This document shows positions 1 to 6,525 of a DNA stretch of 38,554 nucleotides, piece after piece. Position 1 is the first letter of the stretch. The number at the start of each line of letters is the position of its first letter. The notes under the pieces are model-generated. The model saw only the letters and a program-made list of their open reading frames with translations. It made no database searches and had not been told where the DNA came from. Where the stretch lies: NCBI GenBank assembly GCA_019323355.1, contig JAHWHI010000036.1:1-38554 (forward strand). Direction: 5' to 3'. This DNA is from Candidatus Woesearchaeota archaeon (lineage in GTDB: Archaea; Nanobdellota; Nanobdellia; Woesearchaeales; WJKV01). The translations under genes were made by a program, and so were the position numbers.

Positions 1-40
1 ATAAACAAGGTTTTGAAAAAATAGATGAGGTCAGGGGAAA

Positions 41-2977
41 ATGGTTAATGCAACATTAGAGGTCAAGAAATATTTCGCAGGAAACGGGAAAGAGCCGCAC
101 GAGAATTTTGCATGGGAGACGCGCGATGTCGAGGCAAAAGACGTAACAGGAAAACAGATTTATAATATCAAAGGGGCAGAATTTCCTTCCACATGGAGCA
201 CACTTGCAGGAAGGACTGTCGCTACAAAATATTTCTATAAAGGCGATGGAAAAGAGTATGAAGAGAAAAGCTTGAAAGATCTGGTATACCGGGTTGCCAG
301 AAGCATCTCTGCACAGGGCGTGGAAAGAGGTTATCTCAGCGAGGAGGACGGAAGAAGATTCCAGGACGAGATCGCGCGGATGAACTTTGACCAGATGCAT
401 TCCTTCAACTCACCTGTCTGGTTTAATGTCGGATTGGATCATGCTTATGGAGTTACATCAAATGCAAAGTCTCATTGGGCTATTGATGATGATGGAGGGT
501 ATAGTATTGTTGACGCGTATAACAGACCGCAGGCTTCTGCATGTTTTATCCAGTCAGTAAAAGACTGCATGGAAGATCTTATGGATCACGGAAAAAGGGA
601 AGGCATGCTTTTCAAGCTAGGTTCAGGGACTGGCACTAATTTCTCTGTTATCCGTGGGATGTTCGAACCATTGAGCGGAGGAGGGATGGCGTCAGGATCC
701 ATTTCTTTCAAAAAGATATTTGATATCCTCGCAGGAACTATCCAGGCTGCAGGAAAAACTAGAAGGGCTGCAAAGATGGTAATCCTCGACTGCGACCATC
801 CAGACGTATACAGGTTTCTCCACTGGAAGGTCTCAGAGGAGAAAAAAGGTTTATGGCTGTCAGCAAACCCTAGATGGGGGCCGTTAGACCCTACAGACCT
901 TGAAAGCGAAGCTTACAAGACAATAAGCGGGCAGAACGGAAACAACAGTATTAGGGTGACAGACAAATTTATGGAAGCTGCACTCGGCAATAGAAGCTGG
1001 GATCTGGTCAAAAGGACTGCTGACAGATTTGAAGAAGAAATAGAGGTTCCTTTGGAGGATTATCAAGATGACAGGTGCCTTCCGGACAAAAGATTTCTAA
1101 AAAGAGTGACCAACAAGAGAAAAACTGTCAATGCAAAAGAATTGCTGGAGCAGATTGCAAGAGCTGCTGCATGTGTCGGAGATCCAGGAGTTCAATATGA
1201 CGATAATATCAACAGGTGGCACACCTGTCCTAATTCAGGAAAAATAAATGCAAGCAATCCATGCTCAGAGTTCATGTTCATAGACGATTCAGCGTGCAAC
1301 CTCGCATCACTGAACCTGGCACGATTTTCAAAGACAGACAATGTCCTGGATATAGAAGCTTTTGAGCAGGCTGTAAGAACTTCTGTAATCGCGCAGGATA
1401 TACTTGTGGATTATGCTTCGTATCCGTCTGAAGTGATTGCTAGAAATTCTCACATGTTCAGGCCTTTAGGGCTAGGGTATGCAAACATCGGTGCGCTTTT
1501 GATGGAGAGAGGCATTGCATATGATTCAGAAGAAGGAAGGGCAATCGCTTCTGCAGTTACTTCATTGATGACTGCCTATGCTTATCTGACTTCTGCTGAG
1601 CTTGCAGAAAAACTCGGAGCATTCGAAGAGTTCGAGAAAAACAAGGAACCTATGCTGAAAGTCCTGGGCATGCATCACGAGGAAACAAAAAAGATAAAGA
1701 GATTTAACAGCATAAGCGGATTGAACGAACTTATTGAAGAAGCAGAGCGAATCTGGGAAGAGGCAATACAAAAAGGACAAGAGCATGGCTTCAGGAATGC
1801 GCAGACAACGCTTCTAGCACCGACAGGAACAATCGGTTTCATGATGGATGTTGACTGCACTGGCATAGAACCACTGATAGGCTTGAAATCATTCAAAGGT
1901 TATGCTGGAGGAGGCTCGGCAGAGATTCCTTTGGCTTCCTGTGTTGAGCGGGGACTGAAATGCCTTGGCTACGAAGGCGAGAAATTAAGCGCCATCCTGA
2001 AACATATCAGAGAGAACGGCACTGTCGTCGGAGCGCCTAACCTGAGAGAGGAGCATTACAGGATTTTTGCTACTGCGAGTGAAAAAGAAAACTATATTCC
2101 TGTCGACGGGCATCTTAACATGATGGCTGCTGTCCAGCCGTTCCTGTCAGGCGCAATCTCAAAGACAGTAAATCTTCCAAAAGGCGCCACTCCTGAAGAT
2201 ATAATGAACACTTATATCAAGGCATGGAAACTCGGAATAAAATCAGTAACACCATATATCGACGGATCAAAAGGTATCCAGCCTGTGAATATAATCACAA
2301 AAACTGAAGGCAACGGCCTGAAATGGGGAGATCGTGATCGGTTGGCTGAATTGAATACTCCAAGGACGGGGTATAAAGTTGTCATCAATGGAACAACAGT
2401 ACACTTCACTTTTGGAGAATATGACAACAGACCGCCGAAAGAATCCTTTGGCGATATCTTCATCGATTTTGGAAGCTCAGGCTCGCCGTTCAGCGCAGCA
2501 TACGAGAGCTGGGCAAAAGAAGTTTCAAGAGCAAGGCAGATGGGAGCGTCAATGGAGAATATAATCAAGCATAACAAAGGAGCGACAGGTGTAATCTCTG
2601 GTTTCGCAAAACATCCGTTCATCAAGAGCTGCTCCTCGATAGAGGATATGTTTGCGAAACTCTTGATGCTTGAATATCTTGGAGATACATCCATCTGTGA
2701 TGTACAGCCGACACCAGCGCAGATGAAGAATCTAAGGTGCAATGTTCTCGGCCTTGAAAGAAGGATACAGCATTTCAGTTCAAAGATAGAATTCATAGAA
2801 ACTATAATGGAAGAAGGAAAAGTGACAGGAGTCTTCCCGTTATACGAAGACTCGACAGAGAAAGGAAAGATCCCTCTTGGACAGGAATTCTGCATCATCT
2901 GCGGACACAAAACTGTTTTAAGCGGAGCGAACTGCAGGAAATGCGTGAACTGCGGCCATGCACCTGGATGCGGTTAA
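41..2977 (+). CDS. nrdJ: Adenosylcobalamin-dependent (class II) ribonucleotide reductase
   Basis: Reduces ribonucleotides to deoxyribonucleotides using a cobalamin-generated thiyl radical, independently of oxygen. The 978-aa product has the family landmarks: ASACF with an active-site Cys near residue 168, the NPCSE loop at about 406-410, PTGTIGFMMDVDCTGIEP in the C-terminal half of the barrel, and a Cys-rich tail (CIICGH...CRKCVNCGHAPGCG) at about 949-977. That tail suits a zinc ribbon plus the redox-active cysteines that re-reduce the active site. The ATG is preceded by purine-rich GAGGTCAGGGGAA. No small-subunit (NrdB) gene is adjacent, as expected for class II. The upstream context lies outside the window. 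The family call is firm; the substrate level (di- or triphosphate) cannot be read from sequence. Confidence 0.95.
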   Translation: MVNATLEVKKYFAGNGKEPHENFAWETRDVEAKDVTGKQIYNIKGAEFPSTWSTLAGRTVATKYFYKGDGKEYEEKSLKDLVYRVARSISAQGVERGYLSEEDGRRFQDEIARMNFDQMHSFNSPVWFNVGLDHAYGVTSNAKSHWAIDDDGGYSIVDAYNRPQASACFIQSVKDCMEDLMDHGKREGMLFKLGSGTGTNFSVIRGMFEPLSGGGMASGSISFKKIFDILAGTIQAAGKTRRAAKMVILDCDHPDVYRFLHWKVSEEKKGLWLSANPRWGPLDPTDLESEAYKTISGQNGNNSIRVTDKFMEAALGNRSWDLVKRTADRFEEEIEVPLEDYQDDRCLPDKRFLKRVTNKRKTVNAKELLEQIARAAACVGDPGVQYDDNINRWHTCPNSGKINASNPCSEFMFIDDSACNLASLNLARFSKTDNVLDIEAFEQAVRTSVIAQDILVDYASYPSEVIARNSHMFRPLGLGYANIGALLMERGIAYDSEEGRAIASAVTSLMTAYAYLTSAELAEKLGAFEEFEKNKEPMLKVLGMHHEETKKIKRFNSISGLNELIEEAERIWEEAIQKGQEHGFRNAQTTLLAPTGTIGFMMDVDCTGIEPLIGLKSFKGYAGGGSAEIPLASCVERGLKCLGYEGEKLSAILKHIRENGTVVGAPNLREEHYRIFATASEKENYIPVDGHLNMMAAVQPFLSGAISKTVNLPKGATPEDIMNTYIKAWKLGIKSVTPYIDGSKGIQPVNIITKTEGNGLKWGDRDRLAELNTPRTGYKVVINGTTVHFTFGEYDNRPPKESFGDIFIDFGSSGSPFSAAYESWAKEVSRARQMGASMENIIKHNKGATGVISGFAKHPFIKSCSSIEDMFAKLLMLEYLGDTSICDVQPTPAQMKNLRCNVLGLERRIQHFSSKIEFIETIMEEGKVTGVFPLYEDSTEKGKIPLGQEFCIICGHKTVLSGANCRKCVNCGHAPGCG

Positions 2978-2982
2978 AAAAT

Positions 2983-3258
2983 TCAAGAATGAGCGATCGT
3001 GAAACCTTTCAGGTTTCCGATATATTTTTCTTTCTTTACTTCCACGTCCTCTACTTCTGCGCCTTGAGGACCGCGTGAACAGATGTCAATCAACTCTTCG
3101 ATATCTGCTTCATCCCCTTCAACAAGGATCTCCACTTTATCATTATCCTTATTCTTTGCCCAGCCATTTAGTTTCAGATCTTCTGCATTTTCCTTGATAT
3201 ATCTCCTGAAGAAAACTCCCTGGACAATCCCAGTGACAATGATGTGACAGCGTATCAT
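2983..3258 (-). CDS. acyP: Acylphosphatase
   Basis: Small (91 aa) cytosolic hydrolase of acyl phosphates. The signature phosphate-binding loop GIVQGVFFRR is at residues 10-19, giving catalytic Arg18, and the second motif GWAKN at 32-36 supplies the catalytic Asn36. Length is normal for the family (about 90-98 aa). It lies 10 bp downstream of the large membrane-protein gene on the same strand, so the two may be co-transcribed, and its 3' end converges on the reductase gene with a 5-bp gap. A purine-rich AGAGGGA precedes the ATG. Confidence 0.93.
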   Translation of the reverse strand: MIRCHIIVTGIVQGVFFRRYIKENAEDLKLNGWAKNKDNDKVEILVEGDEADIEELIDICSRGPQGAEVEDVEVKKEKYIGNLKGFTIAHS

Positions 3259-3268
3259 ATTCCCTCTT

Positions 3269-4702
3269 TTATTTCATCTTCAGTGTTACTGGTGAAGAAT
3301 ATACTACTTTCGCATTCTTGTTCTTGTCGAACTTTGCCTCTGCAGCCGGCAGTTTCAGGTCCCCCATGACCTTAAGTTTTGCTTTTATCTTATATGTGAT
3401 TATACGTTCGTCCTTTCCGAACATGTCCCCCAATTCCCAGGTGAGGACATCGCCTGCTTCCATTGATCTTATCTTTGTAGGTTTTATCGAACCCAGGATC
3501 TCTTTTGGAATATATGATGAGATCTTCGGGACTTTGTCGATGATACGTACATTCCTCAATGTATGGTTTGTCGCATTCTTGAAGCTAAGGACTATTTTCG
3601 CGCCAGTCAATGTGCCGTCCTCTGAGCTGAAAACCGGCTTTGCCTTCTTTGTTATGACAATGTCTGGCTTGAAGTACTGATAGACAAACACAAGAAGTAT
3701 GATTATAATTATTGCCAGCAACAGGTATCTGTAATTGTAGGTCACTGACACAATCTCGACCTGCTCTGGATATAGGTCGATTTTCCACTGGTATGCTTTT
3801 GAGACAATGCCTGCATCAGGCTCTGTAGAGCTCACCAATCTTCCAAAGAAAGAGACTGGGACACGGAAGTCTTCAGATCTCTTGACATTAGAAGGATTTG
3901 AAACAGAATAGATTGTTGTCTTCTTCAGAAAACTTTTCTCTACCTTATCATCAACCTTGAATGCGACTTCAGCTGGAATTATCTCATAGTTAAACTCTTT
4001 TGAGGTTATCACCTCATTGTCAACAAGAAGCTTGATGTAAAGAGTGTCTTCCTGTGGAAGAGTGTGCGGGCTCATGTCAAAACTGAACTTAAGGTCTGCT
4101 TTTTCATAGGGACCCATTGGCAGTGTCTTTTCTTCCTTGAAGAAGTTTGAAGAGACCTTGACAAGAACTTCTGGGATATCAAGGCTGTTCTTGTTCAGAA
4201 GATGAAGCGTAATATCAAACGGCTCGTTTGGATTGACCTGTCCAGGATATTCTGGCTGGGGCTCGACAACAACCCGCGGAAGATAGGTCACAAGATAGCC
4301 TGACGGATTGATGAGGTTCACATTAAGGTTGTTCCTGATCTTTGTTCCGTCGCCCTCAACCTCGATAATTATTGTGTGGGCTCCGTAACCTACATCTGCG
4401 CCGATCGCCCTTATCTTCAGGTCAGCTGTCTTTGACATGCCAGGCCTTAATGAGAACTCTGAATCCTTTATCGGGTCTGTGAGAACTGTCCATTTGGTTG
4501 TTATGACATTCGGAGAGGATATCCTGAAATTTATCTCACGGCTGTCATCATTCTTCACTATAAGTTTGTAGAGTGCGCTCTCGTTCTTCAGGACACGGTC
4601 CTTGACAGGGACAATGTCAACATCAAAACTCGCAGCTAAAACTACTGAGACTAGCAGCAAGAATACAAGCAGACATATCAAACTCCCTCTTAACAACTTC
4701 AA
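3269..4702 (-). CDS. Secreted/membrane-anchored surface protein with CARDB/DUF11-like beta domains
   Basis: A 477-aa exported protein of unknown function. It starts with a signal peptide (residues 1-24: MKLLRG, a Leu/Val core, then VLAAS). A roughly 300-residue ectodomain with beta-sandwich-like strands follows (for example the segments near 40-130 and 155-245). A single membrane helix spans about 326-343 (LLLAIIIIILLVFVY). The C-terminal segment after the helix (about 365-470) reads like a DUF11/CARDB-type beta domain (NATNHTLRNVRIIDKVPK, GDVLTWELGDM). The start is TTG, supported by GGGTGAGAG just upstream and a TATA box (GGTTTATATAAACG) at about 4731-4744. Similar proteins in archaea are cell-surface or adhesion-type; the function here is not determinable. 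Confidence 0.7.
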   Translation of the reverse strand: MKLLRGSLICLLVFLLLVSVVLAASFDVDIVPVKDRVLKNESALYKLIVKNDDSREINFRISSPNVITTKWTVLTDPIKDSEFSLRPGMSKTADLKIRAIGADVGYGAHTIIIEVEGDGTKIRNNLNVNLINPSGYLVTYLPRVVVEPQPEYPGQVNPNEPFDITLHLLNKNSLDIPEVLVKVSSNFFKEEKTLPMGPYEKADLKFSFDMSPHTLPQEDTLYIKLLVDNEVITSKEFNYEIIPAEVAFKVDDKVEKSFLKKTTIYSVSNPSNVKRSEDFRVPVSFFGRLVSSTEPDAGIVSKAYQWKIDLYPEQVEIVSVTYNYRYLLLAIIIIILLVFVYQYFKPDIVITKKAKPVFSSEDGTLTGAKIVLSFKNATNHTLRNVRIIDKVPKISSYIPKEILGSIKPTKIRSMEAGDVLTWELGDMFGKDERIITYKIKAKLKVMGDLKLPAAEAKFDKNKNAKVVYSSPVTLKMK

Positions 4703-4731
4703 GCTCTCACCCGTTCAATGATATAAGACTC

Positions 4732-4744
4732 GTTTATATAAACC
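4732..4744 (-). promoter_or_regulatory. TATA-box promoter for the surface-protein/acylphosphatase pair
   Basis: GGTTTATATAAAC read on the minus strand, about 35 nt before the TTG start. This predicts a short leader containing the GGGTGA ribosome site. Confidence 0.6.
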
Positions 4745-4753
4745 TTTCTTATG

Positions 4754-4797
4754 GTTTAAATATAAAGAATAAGAGAAAAAGAAAATAAAAAAAAGAT
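4754..4797 (-). terminator. T-rich terminator after the small surface protein
   Basis: The minus strand immediately after the stop codon reads TTTTTTTTATTTTCTTTTTC, a poly-T type archaeal terminator. Confidence 0.5.
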
Positions 4798-5400
4798 TTA
4801 TTTTTTCTTCTTTTTAGCTGGCTTCTTCTTGCCTTTCATGAAGTACCATAGCACTACCAAGATTATTACTATGATGATGATAATAATAACCCATGTTGTT
4901 GCACTCGTTCCTTTCTCCTCAACTGGAGCTGGTTCTGGTGCAGGGGCAGGTGCTGGTTCAGGAGCTGGTTCTGGTTCTGCAATACCTAGCTCTTCAGCAA
5001 CTTCCTTCTTTGCCACTTCTGAGATTGTTGCTACATCAGGTGCCGCTTCTCTCTTTTCAATATCAGTTACCTGGAAGCCTGCGTCAGCATTGTATTCTTC
5101 ATATGGAATAGGTGACTGATCATTCAGTTCAAGGCATGTTTTTTCTGCAATCCGCTGGCAGATAGCTACCTGCTCTTCTGTCCATTTAGGATCACATAAT
5201 CTTGCATAATCAAGACACGCTCTCTGTGCAAGTGCGATGTCTTCTTCTGCATCACCAGTATTGTCACAGTTTCGCTCAGCTCTCATGATTCCGACCTTTT
5301 CAGGATCACACTCGAATCTTTCGTATGCAGCTGATGCTACTATTGACATAATAACTAACATGCAAACGGTTAATAGAACCAATACACCAACTTTTTTCAT
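4798..5400 (-). CDS. Cys-rich secreted protein with Pro/Ala/Glu linker and C-terminal membrane anchor
   Basis: A protein of about 200 aa that I do not recognise as a named family. The layout is clear: signal peptide (MKKVGVLVLLTVCMLVIMSIVASA); an extracellular helical region with six cysteines (ECD, NCD, ACLDYARLCD, ICQ, TCLE), probably three disulfides; a low-complexity PEPAPEPAPAPAPEP linker; a hydrophobic helix (WVIIIIIIVIILVVLWYF); and a Lys-rich cytoplasmic tail. This is a tail-anchored surface protein with the globular head outside. The ATG at 5400 is chosen over an in-frame GTG 9 nt upstream because that GTG lies inside the ribosome site GAGGTGA. A TATA-like ATTTATAATAA lies at about 5428-5438. 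Confidence 0.75.
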   Translation of the reverse strand: MKKVGVLVLLTVCMLVIMSIVASAAYERFECDPEKVGIMRAERNCDNTGDAEEDIALAQRACLDYARLCDPKWTEEQVAICQRIAEKTCLELNDQSPIPYEEYNADAGFQVTDIEKREAAPDVATISEVAKKEVAEELGIAEPEPAPEPAPAPAPEPAPVEEKGTSATTWVIIIIIIVIILVVLWYFMKGKKKPAKKKKK

Positions 5401-5502
5401 TGAATTCACCTCTAAATTTTTCTGATATTATTATAAATGATTGCATATATGAAAACCATTCTCAGATATAAATGTTGCGGTTTTTAAATGAAATAAACTA
5501 AG

Positions 5503-5605
5503 TGGGGTTGGGAGGATTTGAACCCCCGATCACGTGCGTTCCAGCATGCGCATCCTCTGGATGCTGTCCCCGGGCACGTATCATACCAAGCTAGACCACA
5601 ACCCC
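5503..5605 (-). tRNA. tRNA-Pro(GGG) with a 29-nt intron
   Basis: Acceptor GGGGUUG pairs with CAACCCC, discriminator A. The D arm (UGGUCUAGCUUGGUAUGAU) and T arm (GGGGG-UUCAAAU-CCUCC) match archaeal tRNA-Pro. The anticodon stem CGUGC/GCACG is interrupted by an intron at canonical position 37/38 (plus coordinates 5539-5567). The BHB motif is clear: central helix CCGG/CUGG (one G-U), 3-nt bulge GGA cut GG^A, and 3-nt bulge AAC cut AA^C. Splicing gives the loop CCGGGGC with anticodon GGG (plus 5569-5571) and a 74-nt tRNA. Position 33 would be C rather than U, which is atypical. The promoter lies in the 72-bp spacer shared with the divergent tRNA-Tyr. Confidence 0.92.
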
Positions 5606-5677
5606 GATTGTAGTGACTTAAGGATATTGACGATAAATAAAAAGCTTTTTAAACAGCGATTGAACCCATAGAATCAG
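5606..5677. promoter_or_regulatory. Divergent tRNA promoter region
   Basis: On +, the TATA-like CTTTTTAAAC at about 5644-5653 is about 27 nt before tRNA-Tyr. On -, TTTTTATTTA at about 5634-5643 is about 30 nt before tRNA-Pro. The two boxes nearly overlap. Confidence 0.6.
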
Positions 5678-5807
5678 CCCCGCTTAGTTCAGTGGCTAGA
5701 ACGCTCGGCTGTAGATGAATTCGCTGCTCGACTGTGTCTTTTTGACTAAGGATGACCAGCAGTCAGCCGGGACCGAGAGATCCCCGGTTCGAGTCCGGGA
5801 GCGGGGA
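5678..5807 (+). tRNA. tRNA-Tyr(GTA) with a 57-nt intron
   Basis: Acceptor CCCCGCU/AGCGGGG carries the C1-G72 pair that marks archaeal tRNA-Tyr, with discriminator A at 5807. T arm CCCGG-UUCGAGU-CCGGG. Anticodon stem CUCGG pairs with CCGAG; exon 1 ends CUGUAG (anticodon GUA at 5711-5713, G37 at 5714) and exon 2 begins ACCGAG at 5772, so the intron is 5715-5771 at position 37/38. The mature tRNA is 73 nt. The intron competes for pairing: CGGCUG of exon 1 can pair with CAGCCG near the intron 3' end, so the BHB is less regular than in the flanking tRNAs. A T-rich stretch (CTTTTCTTTTCTG) follows. Confidence 0.9.
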
Positions 5808-6032
5808 CTTTTCTTTTCTGATTATCATATCTGCATAGCAAGAAAATCCATAAAAGTCACTATATAGGGAAAAACACCAAAACCTTTATAAATGGTAGCA
5901 AGTTTTTCCAAGGAAAATGCGCAAAAAACCCTTCTTAGCTGATAGACTATTAGAAACATATAGATTTCAGAGACAACATTAGCATTTTTCATATACAAAA
6001 GATAAGGGGGGACGAGGGGAAAATCATATTGT
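5808..6032. other. 225-bp intergenic gap with an unassigned TATA box
   Basis: A T-rich tRNA-Tyr terminator comes first. A strong box AACCTTTATAAATGG lies at about 5880-5894, about 140 nt before tRNA-Asp, with no convincing gene behind it; the only short frame is a 9-codon ORF at about 5917. A weaker CATATAC at about 5993-5999 is the better placed tRNA-Asp promoter. Confidence 0.5.
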
Positions 6033-6163
6033 GCCCTGGTGGTGTAGAGGCCTAGCATGAAGCCCTGTCGAGGTAACTTGTTACCATAGAAAGGCTTCGA
6101 CCCGGGTTCGAAAGGGCATTTAGGCTCATAATGCTTAATACCACGAAAGTCCCGGCCGGGGCG
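6033..6163 (+). tRNA. tRNA-Asp(GTC) with two introns (anticodon loop and T loop)
   Basis: Acceptor GCCCUGG/CCGGGGC, discriminator G73 as in archaeal tRNA-Asp, anticodon GUC at 6067-6069. Intron 1 is 6071-6091 (21 nt, position 37/38) with a textbook BHB: stem AAGCC/GGCUU, central helix CUGU/AUAG, bulges CG^A and AA^A, and internal hairpin GGUAA-CUUG-UUACC. The T stem CCGGG/CCCGG is separated by 6107-6150. Excising 6113-6149 (37 nt) gives the exact T loop UUCGAAU. That site also forms a BHB: central helix UUCG/CGAA, bulges AA^A and AG^U, with inner hairpin GCAUU/AAUGC. Removing both introns gives a 73-nt tRNA. Confidence 0.88.
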
Positions 6164-6171
6164 TTTTCCCT

Positions 6172-6245
6172 GGGCCGGTAGCTTAGCTCGGTAGAGCACT
6201 CGACTTTTAATCGAGTGGTCGCGGGTTCAAATCCCGCCCGGCCCA
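6172..6245 (+). tRNA. tRNA-Lys(TTT)
   Basis: Intron-less 74-nt tRNA. Acceptor GGGCCGG/CCGGCCC, discriminator A, anticodon stem CUCGA/UCGAG with loop CUUUUAA (anticodon UUU at 6206-6208), T arm GCGGG-UUCAAAU-CCCGC. It begins 8 nt after tRNA-Asp, so the two are surely one transcript. It ends 37 nt before rpoH. Confidence 0.97.
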
Positions 6246-6282
6246 TCATAATCACTTCATAAACCCACAACAAACCTTCAAA

Positions 6283-6525
6283 ATGGCCAAAGAAGATTAT
6301 CTAGAGAAACACGAGTTGATTCCCAAGCATGCAAAAATAGGGGATCGGGCAGTGAAAGAATTGCTGGAAAAATATAATATTACTAAAGCTCAACTCCCAA
6401 AGATTCTTGCTTCTGATGTTGTAATAAAAAATATGGGACTGAAAGTCGGAGATGTTCTGAAGATAGAAAGAAACAGTCCGACAGCTGGAAAGAGCGTATA
6501 TTATAGGGTGGTTGCAGATGGCTGA
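6283..6525 (+). CDS. rpoH: DNA-directed RNA polymerase subunit H (Rpb5 C-terminal domain homologue)
   Basis: First gene of the polymerase operon. The 80-aa protein matches the compact archaeal RpoH fold: ELIPKH near residue 11, the NITKAQLPKILASDVV block, and the C-terminal DVLKIERNSPTAGKSVYYRVV. It docks at the A'' jaw of the polymerase. No Shine-Dalgarno is visible. A weak TATA-like TTCATAAAC about 26 nt before the ATG, just after tRNA-Lys, would give a leaderless mRNA; processing from a tRNA-containing transcript is the alternative. Its stop overlaps the start of rpoB2. Confidence 0.95.
   Translation: MAKEDYLEKHELIPKHAKIGDRAVKELLEKYNITKAQLPKILASDVVIKNMGLKVGDVLKIERNSPTAGKSVYYRVVADG

Noticed and set aside
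2212..2910. 232-aa open frame on - inside the ribonucleotide reductase gene
   Set aside because: It is antisense to a clear conserved coding sequence and its translation has no recognisable domain.
4925..4985. Repetitive GGTGCAGG/GCTGGTTCTG DNA pattern as a possible repeat element
   Set aside because: It simply encodes the Pro-Ala-Glu linker of the surface protein.
6052..6273. Open frame on - across tRNA-Asp and tRNA-Lys
   Set aside because: It lies over well-formed tRNA genes; phrases such as RAGFEPATTRL are the typical translation of a tRNA T arm.
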